Source: Pisolithus tinctorius (lineage: Eukaryota > Basidiomycota > Agaricomycetes > Boletales > Pisolithaceae). From it: DNA of 64,000 nucleotides. The notes beneath the pieces are model-generated. The model saw only the letters and a program-made list of their open reading frames with translations. It did no database searches and was not told the DNA's origin. The position numbers and the translations under genes are program-made. Below, in pieces: positions 1-9,821 of the stretch; the stretch's first letter is position 1, and every line of letters starts with the position of its first letter. The stretch covers positions 248,001-312,000 of the forward strand of contig JANFAH010000057.1 of the NCBI GenBank assembly GCA_024663395.1. The letters run 5' to 3'.

Positions 1-1180
1 TCGGCATCGCAGCACTCGCCAATCCCCTGCCTACTCTCACTGACAACACAATCTTTGGATTGACCTTCTTCATTGCCTCGCGAGGGGTCATATCGGAAAT
101 GTCGTTTGGCATAAACGAGATGTTCCAGTCCATCATCACGACATCATCATCAGTGTTGGGAAATGTGCGAACTTTGACAATACGGGGCGCCTTGGTACCG
201 AGAGTGAAGGTACTGAGACGAAGAGAGTCCAAGAAGGCAGGAGTACTGATGCTGAGGATCTGATCCACGGTAGCCACGAGCGATTTAGAGAGTACCGGTT
301 CATATATGAGCCAAAAGCGATCGAGGAAATTGTTCAGCCAGTCGGCACTTTCGTGTTCTGAGGCCAGACGAGCCTTGACCAGTTCGCGCTGGATATCATC
401 TCGCGCGCAGCGCCTGACACGAGCCATCGACGTTGTGTAGTAAGTGCAGCAGACTGCAAGAAGGATAAATAGCCATCCCCATCCAAAGTTGAAACACGTG
501 AAGAAATGAGATGCACACACAGCCTGCGGAAAAAGTGAGCCGGACTGAAGTTGACAAGTCTCAACAGACGCACGAAAATGATAATACCAGCGTTATGGTA
601 CCAATCACCGTAGAATTGTTCAGGCAGGAAGCGTTCGAGGACCGCCTTATCCCTCGTTTGTTCGTCTTCAGACCGAGGAACGTCGACGTTCGCCACAGAA
701 CGCCATCCAACTTTATACCATTCCGGTATCTCTGGGGCTGGCCCGGACGGATAAGCGCCTATGTCAGAAGGTGAAGCAGGGACTGGAGCGGCTCTGTCCT
801 GCTTCTCCTGCTTCTCTTCAGCTGGTCTGTCTGCATCCTCCACAGTAATGGTCGGCACGACTCCCTTCGTTCCAGTATCGATAGGCACTTCTGAACGCAA
901 CCGAACTGTTAAAGGCCGTCGAAATTGCCAGAGGTCGCTCGAACTACGTACCTTTGCATGCAGGGACGTCGCTGCCTAGACTCGTGTAAGGCTTGAGCTT
1001 ATCTTGGCTCTTGGCCACATCAGAGGCTTTCTTCTCTGGAGGAGCATCTGGGTCAAATACGTGGACGGCAGCGCCCCTGGATGCAGCTTCGTCGACAATT
1101 CCGAGAACCTGCGCGTGTGCGTCCTCCTGGATCTGTTGCTGGCGGGCCTGCACGCTCTCTGGCGGCGCGTTTGTCGCCAT
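1..1180 (-). CDS. Tricalbin-like ER-plasma membrane tether, SMP domain (3' end outside window)
   Basis: Tricalbins anchor in cortical ER and transfer lipids at ER-plasma membrane contacts through an SMP domain followed by C2 domains. The first exon (952-1180) opens with MATNAPPESVQARQQQIQEDA, a polar cytosolic head. After one intron comes FLPEQFYGDWYHNAGIIIF, then a second intron, then the hydrophobic hairpin WGWLFILLAVCCTYYTT around 440-490. The SMP domain follows: ESADWLNNFLDRFWLIYEP, then STPAFLDSLRLSTFTLGTKAPR, then MMDWNISFMPNDISDMTPR. The reading frame runs open to base 1 (VNPKIVLSVRVGRG), so the rest of SMP and all C2 domains are missing. Start chosen at 1180, the first ATG of the open frame. 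Seen: membrane hairpin and SMP. Family role is known. Identity is secure, internal splice sites likely. Confidence 0.88.
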
Positions 1181-1761
1181 CTCCAGAAACGACGGTGAGG
1201 AAGGAAACTAAATGGTTTTATAAGAAAGAGGAAGGTGCCAGTCGTACTACAGAGGACGAGAAGCGAACTACTGCCAACGGGTCAGGTAGAATGCAGCGTG
1301 CCCTTCTACTTATGCCTAGGAGAGACGTCACCCCTGATGTCACTGCTACCTTTTAAAGCAGCTACCACGCCGACAGATACTAAAACAGTACACTCCTCCG
1401 GCCGGCCTACCTGCCTTCCACTTGGATCGTGCCTGATATAGAAAGGCCGAACTGTAACAGACAGGCTGTCAAACGGACAGTCAACCCACGGTGTATGAGG
1501 GTATACACCTGGATGATTTGATGGTGCGACAGAGTCTGGCTTGACATTACTTTCCAACTACCTGTAAGTAGTTCTGTCCTGTAAATGTCCCAGAAAGTGC
1601 CAAGGTGCGCGTGCGACGGAGGTGCCGCTTAGAAAAGAAAGAATATTAACTTGGACAGTTGAAGTTCTTGTCCAGGTCTGATGACGATATGGTGGTAAGG
1701 CCGGAATGCGGAAGTGATCTTCTAACACAAGCAAGGAAGCATCCTGCAGAAACTAGTGGTC
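1181..1761. other. Intergenic region upstream of tricalbin
   Basis: 581 bases between the tricalbin start and the stop of the nucleotidase gene. It should hold the tricalbin promoter and the 3' region of the nucleotidase. Short open frames on both strands have no recognisable domain. I see no RNA gene. Confidence 0.5.
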
Positions 1762-2784
1762 TCACAACCTTCCGGCGGCCCTCTCTGCCTCCACATGCGC
1801 AATAACCTCGTTCCAGTCTTGTACACGTTTCACGCGGACCTTGGGCGAGTTAACCTTCCTCAGCTCCTCCTCGCAATGGATAACGTCGCGCTCAAGAAAC
1901 CGGTTGTCACCTTCCACCTCAATGCGCTTGGCGTACACCATGTCATCCTGCTCCTCCGAGTGCCGAGATAACCGCTTGTTCCACTCGTATGAGCCGAAAA
2001 GCAGGACATGAGGTGGCGCAACCCCACCGCCAGATTCGGCCGTGTGCTGCATGCATGCCATGGCGTTCTCGACGGAATCATCGATGAGCAGCTTTGCACC
2101 GATGTCCATGCATACCTGGGCCTTGCTGAGTCTGGTGGCCACCGCATGTCCGTCGTTTGCAACGAAATGCTTGTAAGTACCATTTGAGACGGCTCTCTGA
2201 GCATTTGCAAACTGCCCGGTGCATATGATGCATTCAAAGAGGTCCCCGAAGTGGCGATTGACCCACTTCCAGCTGGCATGCTCGACTTCCTTGTTCCGCG
2301 CCGTTACGATGATGAGACGATAGCCCATTCGACGCAGTACTTCCACTCCCTCCTTTGCCCCCGATACAAGTGGTACGTGCTCGATCCAACCTGTTTGATA
2401 GAATTCGCGAACTTTACCATGGGTAACACTGGGTGATCCCCAGAATGGGTTCTACTCATGCCTTGCGTTACGAGATTACCTGAAGAAGAGACGCACTTAC
2501 TTTCCAGTAATAGTAATAGTAGAAATTAGAAGGGTTTATTTCGTCTGGTGTGCCGTAGTTGTCATTGTGCCCTGTTCGTGTGGTTATGCTGGCAAATACA
2601 ATAGCTGAATCACAAGGACTCACTTACACTTGGAAATGGCGGAATTCGTCTGGCATAGTACATCATCTAAATCCACGGCGAGAACGGGACCTCCAGCGAC
2701 TAGAGAACTGAGATTAGTAGTGATTGACACTGTGTTAGCATCGCTTGGGGCATCCTCAGGTCTTGTAGGCTCTCGAGGAGACAT
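1762..2784 (-). CDS. HAD-superfamily 5'-nucleotidase-like hydrolase
   Basis: A HAD-fold phosphatase resembling the 5'(3')-deoxyribonucleotidase (NT5C) family. The first exon, from ATG at 2784, reads MSPREPTRPEDAPSDANTVS and carries HAD motif I, VLAVDLDDVLCQTN, whose first Asp is the expected nucleophile. A second exon carries GHNDNYGTPDEINPSNFYYY. The long last exon holds motif II (RLIIVTARNKEVE) and motif IV (AKLLIDDSVENA). Total about 290 residues, with no signal peptide or membrane segment. It lies divergent to the ABC transporter gene, 273 bases away. The motifs support phosphatase or nucleotidase chemistry; the physiological substrate cannot be read from the sequence. Confidence 0.82.
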
Positions 2785-3057
2785 CTAGAAATAAGGGTGT
2801 TCTCGTGCAAGGCGCCGAACACGATAGGAATCCGATTTTATACGCCCGCGGCCAGTAAGGATAGCGATGGGGTATTCTGTGACTACCGAGTTCTAGGTGG
2901 ATGGCAGGCTCGGGCAGTGGGTTGAGCATTACATAAGCTTATATGGCCACAAGGAATCACATGTACACGGCTGGATGTGACACCGTCCTTGTATGGGGAT
3001 CCCTGCCAGTTCCGGCTTGGCTTTAACTTTGAGACTGGACACCTTTCCCCAATCGCG
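2785..3057. promoter_or_regulatory. Divergent promoter region, nucleotidase / ABC transporter
   Basis: 273 bases between two divergent start codons. It must carry both promoters. No specific factor site is assigned. Confidence 0.45.
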
Positions 3058-6010
3058 ATGGCTATCCTCTCCAAATGCCGTCCCTCAAGAGAGCGTATCG
3101 CCGGGCTTACACGTGCCTACTCAGCTCACAGACCCCTCATTCAGCGGGGCCTCATGACCGGCTTTGTACTTCATGTCCTGCTGGCTGCCTATCGAGGAGT
3201 TGCAGCTCGTCCCAGTCCACGGCGGAGGGGTGGAGCGAAACCATCGGACGGTAGAGCCACCCGTGTGGCGGTGGGTACCCAACGAACGATCACGGGGAAC
3301 ACTTCAATAGCGATTTACAGGTTGATGCGACGTTCTACCAGCGACTCAGAGTCATCCTACGGATCGTCATCCCAGGCATACGCACGAAGGAGGCGCTCTT
3401 ACTTTGCATGCACTCAACCTTGTTGGTGTTTCGAACCGCGATCTCTCTATATGTAGCGGCACTGGACGGAAAGTGAGTGATTCGGTGAACATAGTGCAAC
3501 TGACGAACAAGATCAATGGATATACAATAGGATTGTTGCGTCATTGGTTCGCGGACAATCTTTTCAATTTTTGCTGAATATCATCCGCTGGTTACTTGTT
3601 GCTGTACCTGCCACCTGGACAAATAGTTGGCTTAGTTATGTCCAGAATAAATTGACAATCGCATACCGGACGCGTTTGACGAATGAAGTTCTCAAGCAGT
3701 ATTTTGGGGAGGAAGCTGAAGGGCCAGAGGGGAAGTGTTATTACAAGCTTTGTAAGTGAGCGAACGCGGAGGCATGTATCCCGCTCACAGTCATCCAGCA
3801 AATCTGGATGACCGTATAAAAGTACCCGACCAGTTAGGTCCCGTACACTTTTTGTTTTTGTTTTCGTTGTTGACGCGCTTTCTTTAGGATGATCACTTAT
3901 GATATCCAGCGGTTTTCCGCACACCTTGCAGCTATCTATGCGAATTTCGCGAAACCCACTCTCGATGTTATTCTCTATAATTACCAACTTGCACAGAATG
4001 TAGGTGCGGAAGGGTTGGTTATTCTGACAGTTTTAATTCAAACATCTTCCGCTTTACGTACGTTCATATCTCTCTTTTTTTCTCCCAGTGATGCCAACGT
4101 TTATTTCTTGAATAGTCCGGGTGTTATCCCCGTCCTTCGGTACTTATACTGCCCAGTCTGCAGCACTTGCAGGCAATTTGCGGCACGGTCACTCTCGTTT
4201 AGTGGAATTCGCAGAAGAGATCGCATTCTTCGGCGGGCAGGAAACAGAGAGAGAGTTGCTTGAGAGAGAGTATATCACACTGGTAAGACACGAGGAAGAA
4301 GTTATGAATAAAAGGTGGTGGTATGCTTGTGCGGAAGAGGGGATTATCAAGTGGTTGTGGGGAAGCTTCGGAGTTAGTGGTCTTTCTTACTATGTCGGGG
4401 CCTCCGCCAACATGAACTATCTTCTAGCTGATCATATGCGCAATTCCGGTATTCTTCAAATTTCCAGGTGCAGCACACGTTGATCTGGGAGGTCGAACCG
4501 AAGGTTTCTTCGTGTTCTTTCATATGCGACCTCGTCTTACTCAGCCTGTAATCAGGTTTTGTTACCAACCGGAGATTGCTGTTGTCATCATCAGGTACGT
4601 CGATGCATATCCTTGTGTTGTTGCGGTGATTGATGCGTAAGTAGATGCTGTCGGCCGTGTGATGTACTCATACAAGGATCTCGCTGAATTGGCTGGGTAC
4701 ACGTCTCGTGTTTTTCTCATTTTGGACGCCTTATCCGATGTGCGGGCAGGCAAATTTGAGAAGGCGTTAACAAACGGCGCAACGACGGGAGAGAACAGTG
4801 CAAGTAAGTCACGCAGTCGATTCGGCAGTCAATACCTGCTCAGCCTTATTGCCTTTAGTCCTACGTGGTCGTGGCCAAGTTTTCCTGTCGGAGGATATTC
4901 AATTCGAGAATGTTCCGATCGTCACTCCGAATGGTGATGTACTTTTGCAGAGTTTGACTTTCAGTGTCAAACCGGGGGTAGGCATGCGCTTTCTCGTAGG
5001 TGCTCATCGGTTGAAATGACACATTACAGGAAAATTTGCTCATCGTTGGACCGAACGGTAGATTAAGACATATCCTTGATCGCAATTTGAATACTGATTT
5101 CGTCGAGGCTCTGGGAAATCTTCACTGTTCCGAATTCTTGGAGGTCTCTGGCCAGTTTACGGTACGCATCTAGTCAGAACCTTTGAAGCAGAAACATAAG
5201 CATTTTCCAGGCGGCATTGTGCGGAAACCCCCAGCCTCCGATTTCTTACTGATCCCGCAGCGGCCATATCTTTCTTTGGGCACCTTTCGAGACCAAGTCA
5301 TCTACCCCCATTCCGAAGAACAAATGAGAGAGCGTACGTATGTCCAGATCCACCGCCCTTACGGTCCTGATACACTTTGTAGGTGGGGTATCGGATGCCG
5401 ACCTACTTGCTGTGCTGGCTGTGGTGCAAATGGATGGCATGGTGGAGCGTGAGGGCTGGGACGTGACACGAGAATGGAGAGAGACTTTGAGCGGTGGTGA
5501 CCAACAGAAGCTTGCTTGGGCCAGACTCTTTTATCACAGACCTAAGGTAATGTTTGGACCTGCACCTGAGGACCCTGTCTCATGCTTTGCAGTACGCTAT
5601 CCTTGACGAGGCGACATCACTTGTCCCTCCGGATGTGGAAGGAAGAATGATGGAGCATGCTACTGCTTTGGGCATAACGCTTCTGACAGTCTCTCACCGG
5701 TCTTCGCTGTGGAAGTATCATTCGCATATCTTACAGTACGATGGTCAGGGTGGATATATATTGTACGTCGACTCGTTTCTAACCGCAATGCTGGGGACTG
5801 ACCACTATGGTAGCACGAAGCTCGATGTGGAGAAACATTTGGCACTGCAAGAAGAGAAGCTCGACCTGGAAGCAAAACTCATGGAAGTGTAGGTATTTTT
5901 GACTCCGGGGGAATGAGTTATGGCTAATTCCCGCTGCTAGACCGAAGATGAAGGTGCGCCTGGCTGAGCTCAGGCTGCTCGTGGAGGCGCAAAGGGGGAA
6001 TATGCCGTAG
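3058..6010 (+). CDS. Peroxisomal ABC half-transporter, ABCD (PXA1/PXA2, ALDP) family
   Basis: ABCD half-transporters dimerise in the peroxisomal membrane and import fatty acyl-CoA for beta-oxidation. The protein (about 740 residues, at least ten introns) starts [16 protein letters not shown], then a basic segment. Membrane-domain landmarks: [49 protein letters not shown] and the family EAA-like motif [16 protein letters not shown]. Then [18 protein letters not shown] leads into the nucleotide-binding domain: Walker [21 protein letters not shown] (cut by an intron), Q-loop [16 protein letters not shown], signature [15 protein letters not shown], Walker [10 protein letters not shown] and the H-loop [10 protein letters not shown]. 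The last exon ends at 6010. An in-frame upstream ATG at 2977 exists, but the 3058 start fits the usual short N-terminus. PXA1 versus PXA2 orthology is not settled. Confidence 0.9.
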
Positions 6011-6224
6011 TTCTGAAGCTGGTACAGGTTTGGAATAGAAGGAAATCGTGGCCGACACGAGGCTGTGAAATATACTGTAACATGCACTTCACTACACACA
6101 ATGTAAAGACAGATAGCTCATACAGTCGCGAAAACATTCTCGGTTAGAAAGACGGCACCAGGAACATGGCGGGGAAGGAAGTAGAAGGATGGACGAAGCT
6201 TGACGGCAATTGCAGAGTCGTAAT

Positions 6225-6230
6225 CACGTG
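6225..6230. promoter_or_regulatory. CACGTG palindrome upstream of the Ups2-type gene
   Basis: E-box-type palindrome about 140 bases before the start codon. Such sites are bound by bHLH factors in fungi (for example Cbf1). Function here is inference from position only. Confidence 0.3.
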
Positions 6231-6250
6231 GTCACAGGCTGGCCGAAAAG

Positions 6251-6270
6251 CTCCGTCCTGCTCCGTCCTG
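6251..6270. repeat. 10-bp perfect tandem duplication
   Basis: The unit ctccgtcctg occurs twice without a gap, about 100 bases before the Ups2-type start codon. Confidence 0.8.
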
Positions 6271-6368
6271 TCGGATCGGAAGTTGACAGCCTCACTGGGT
6301 GTCTGTGCTCCGCAAATTTTCAGCTAGGGAGTCCTACTCTTTCTCCGCTCCAGCAATCCTCCCCTGTG

Positions 6369-7017
6369 ATGCACTTCTTCTCTCAGACATTCAAGTACGA
6401 GTACGTGTAAACTTTTGCAGTGATAGCTCGCATATTCACGCTCAGGGCCTTGTTCAGTCATCCATGGTCCCATGTCATCATTGGGATGTGGCACAAATAT
6501 CCAAACCCGCACTGCACTCATGTTGTCACGGTCGATGTCGTTGATCGCTCTGTAGACCCTGAAACTGGCATAGTGCGGACGGAACGGGTGCTTGGTTGCA
6601 AACAAAAAACACCAGCATGGATCGTCAAGGTAGATTCGCACTCTCGTCCTTCAGATGCCGCTCGTCTGACCACATCTCGCTCAGCTCTTTGGGGGATCAG
6701 AAGATGCTTTCGTTCGAGAAGTATCTTACATCGACCCTACAGCGCAGACCGCAACCATTACTTCGGTTAACTTGTCTCTCTCGCAATTTGCAACATGTCT
6801 GGAGCGGATAGAGTATATGCCGACGTCACCCCGCCAGACTTCCTTCTCACAAACAGCGGAAATACAGGCAAGGGTGGCAATGTGGCGAAGTATGGCCGAC
6901 AGAATGGAGAGCTGGTTAGTGCAGCGGTTCGAACAAAATGCCAGACTCGGCAAGGCTGGGTTTTCAGATGTGCTGAGAGCAATGTGGGAAGCAAAACAAC
7001 ACGAGGTAGCATCATAG
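6369..7017 (+). CDS. UPS2: PRELI/UPS domain lipid transfer protein, Ups2/SLMO type
   Basis: Ups2-type proteins, with Mdm35, carry phosphatidylserine across the mitochondrial intermembrane space. The start MHFFSQTFKYD is followed by an intron at 6401-6457, then HPWSHVIIGMWHKYPNPHCT and HVVTVDVVDR, the diagnostic PRELI N-terminal block. Later landmarks are TPAWIVKLFGGSEDAFVREV and SYIDPTAQTATITSVNLSLS. The C-terminal block is ESWLVQRFEQNARLGKAGFS. The phrase VQRF-x-x-NA-x-x-GK-x-GF matches the Ups2 rather than the Ups1 branch. About 190 residues, close to the usual PRELI size, with no membrane segment. A paralogue of the Ups1 branch lies at 18624-19473. Start chosen because PRELI proteins begin right at the M-x-x-F motif. 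Confidence 0.88.
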
Positions 7018-7190
7018 ATTTCTTATTTCCACCCATATTCGCCCCTCCTCACCTTATAGATTCTCCCCGAAGACTACCGTCGGACCTATTACAATATTGG
7101 ATGCTCATATTATTCCCGGATATCGGGTCATTATACATCTCTGGATATATAAAAGCGGCGCGGTGATACATGGAATTGTGAAGACTACTG

Positions 7191-9406
7191 CTACACTTCT
7201 TGCTCATAAGCATCCTCCCATCCTAGGGTCGGCACTTCATCACCTTTCTCGCTGTCTTCGTCGCCAAGGTGTTCTGCGTCGGTATCGGGTGAGGGGTAAC
7301 GAGTCCGTGGTTTCTGGATACCAACACCATCGTCCCCTTCTTCCACTACAACCGCGCCGTCGTCGGTCTTATCGTCTATAGAATACAAATCGTCGTTTTT
7401 GTTCAGGGCCGGGTTGGAGCTGCTTCCATCAATGAACAAGTCTTTGAGGGCATCGTAGTTAATCCTTTTGCTGTATTTTGGATTTTTCTTTATGAGATTG
7501 CGGACGGACTCAGCAGCTGTGCTGCCTGACGGTGTTGATTCATCTCGAGGTTTCATGGTTGTTTTCCGTCTCTGACCAATAGAAAGTCGTCATGCGAATA
7601 CTGATTAAAAATATGGCGGCGAGAGGAAACGAACCTTGCGACTTTTGGGTTGCACTACGCCATTCTGCGATTGTTCCTCCTTCACTATTGAAGACTTCAA
7701 CAGAAATGCATTTCATAACTAACTATAATCGTACCTGCAAGAGCTTCCAAATAATCTCGGTTGATTTCCACCCAGACGCGCTCTTTAATTTTCACCTCCT
7801 CTTCGGACAAAATGAATTGGGAAAGCTCTTCTTCGTCCAATCCTTTCAGTTCGTCAACTTCTGCGAATTGAGTTTGTCGTCGTTCTTCTGCCTCATCCAA
7901 AGCTTGACTGAGCAAGAGACTTTGTTGGCTTTGAAGGAAAGTCGCGACTTGCTCTGCCAGCGCTCTATCGACAGTCTCATCAATGGCCGCGGCCTCAGAT
8001 TGCAACGTTTCAGAGCTCTGTAACCCCTCGATGACGCCCGGGCGGAGCATAGGGTCAATATGAGCGTAAACGGACTCTTCCTCCGGGTAGAAAAGCGGGG
8101 GAGCTGAAGAAGTGCTAGCAAGTATGCCCTGACTAAAAAGTGCAGGATCGATGACCGGTAGCAGGTGCGCTCCAGATGTACCTGTCTGATTAGTCTCGGT
8201 ATCGTCGCCCTTGGTGTCATCCTCTGCCCTCTTCCGTTTCCCAGTCCGTTTCGATTCCGGTACTTGCTTCCTGGTCCCATTCACCGCTTGCTCTTGCTCC
8301 CTCTCCTCCCGCTCCCTTCCTTTCGTGAAAGCAGGTGGATCCATCTCTTCGTCCAACCATACCGTCCTAAAATCGGCCAATGTAAGCATGCCGCTGGGCG
8401 TCTTTTTGAATTCTTCGAGTCGTTTCTTGAGGGTTGTATCTGCAATCTTCACTACTTGGACAATTTCTTCAATGGATCGCCTGAAGTTGTTCATCCGAGC
8501 AGCAAGGAGGAGGGCGGCACCACATATCCCAGCGGGTCTTCTACCTTTGGTAACCCAGTCTCGATCGAAGCGCTGCACCAAACGCACAGCATCCGTCGCA
8601 ACTCTGTGTGTCTCATCACCGAATTCCAACAAGGCAGCAAAGCGAGAGATGTAGTGCGACGGGTCTACTAAAGGTAACTTTAGGTTAAGGGTTTGCACTA
8701 GTTGGAGGTAGATGTGACCAAGGTCAAAGACATTGACCTAAGACAAAGAATCAGCATGCAGCTCAAAGTAAGGTACACAACGACTTTACCTGAAGAAGGT
8801 CCGAGAAATCGATGAGCATGTAGTTGCGGGTTTCTTTCTGTCTGCATGCAACATAGAGACAGACTGCGGCAACATGAGTACTCCGCCGACCTTTGGTGAA
8901 CTTGTGTTCTACAGCCAGTGTATAAAGGCGTGTTGCGGCGAGAGCGACAATTTCTGAGAGGCGGAGGGCTGCAGCGAAACTTTGTATCCTTCTGCTTGCT
9001 TCACAAATGTTTATATCACTTGTGTGTCGAATATCATCATAAGCGTACCATTTGCAATAGTTTGTTCCCGAGATTCACTGCTACCCCTGTTTCCAAACGG
9101 ACCGCTCAGTCGTGCACGCGCTACATTTAATCAGAAAAAGGCATGATTTTGGGGAGGACTCGTACTTACTAGCCCCCTGTCCGACATATGCACCCTGAAC
9201 CATAGCCGCTCCCGTGGATGTCTCACCAAATGTAACCTCCGACACTATGGTGTTTTCCTCCACGACAGTACCACACTGCACGCAGAAGCCATTTCCCGCA
9301 GCGGCGTCATATTCAATTACTGTTCCTCCGCAATCAGTACAAGTGGTCTGAACGAATTGAATGTTGAGAAAATGCAAGTAAGCAACAAAAAATAAAAAGG
9401 TACCAT
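7191..9406 (-). CDS. BRF1: TFIIIB subunit Brf1 (TFIIB-related factor)
   Basis: Brf1 recruits RNA polymerase III to tRNA and 5S promoters together with TBP and Bdp1. An N-terminal zinc ribbon (CTDCGGTVIEYDAAAGNGFC, then VQCGTVVEEN) leads to two TFIIB cyclin repeats: EIVALAATRLYTLAVEHKFT with GRRSTHVAAVCLYVACRQKE, and DETHRVATDAVRLVQRF with GRRPAGICGAALLLAARMNN. A charged linker and a C-terminal BRF1 block (NPKYSKRINYDALKDLF) complete it. The start is unusual: the best model puts ATG at 9404-9406 directly against a donor site, intron 9348-9403, giving M-T-T-C-T-D-C-G-G. Reading through that intron instead gives a long hydrophobic head unlike the family. The cyclin repeats and zinc ribbon make identity secure. 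Confidence 0.92.
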
Positions 9407-9821
9407 GGTTGAAGCAGATTACTACAAGTAGGACGGACGGGTGGGCCGTTAACAAATCGTATGGAATATCTTCCGGTGATTGCGCACAGTCGATGAGAAG
9501 AACGTTGTAAGATCGCAACCTTGGAACATACTAGTAGTAATGGGTTCAAGTCGGTGATCGAGTCGGACCACCTCAGTAATCTGTGGCGGTTGTCACGTCA
9601 CAAAGTCACATGATCGATCCCGAAGTTGACCTGGCACTTAGCTGACCTGAGTAACTTGAATTGGTAGTGTCTAATGTCGTGAAGTGTGGTACTTCCGAAC
9701 AATCGAGATGCCGCTATTCGCCCAAACTCAAACCGCGTTGACAGCATGGCACAGCTATGTTGGATGACAGCGACAACTACAGACAAAGCAACTAAACAAC
9801 GAAGAATACAAGTGACTGGAG
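9407..9821. other. Intergenic region between BRF1 and SSK2
   Basis: 415 bases upstream of BRF1 and downstream of the kinase gene. A gtcacgtcacaaagtcacat segment lies near 9593-9612. No gene recognised. Confidence 0.45.

Larger units (their letters stand above)
6011..6368. other. Intergenic region upstream of the Ups2-type gene
   Basis: 358 bases between the ABC transporter stop and the next start. It holds a CACGTG palindrome at 6225-6230 and an exact 10-bp tandem duplication at 6251-6270. No gene is recognisable. Confidence 0.5.

Noticed and set aside
511..774. Plus-strand frame of 87 codons
   Set aside because: Antisense to the tricalbin exons, without a domain.
9407..9518. Extended BRF1 N-terminus (hydrophobic, about 50 extra residues)
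   Set aside because: It reads through a good intron, and the added sequence is unlike any zinc-ribbon leader.
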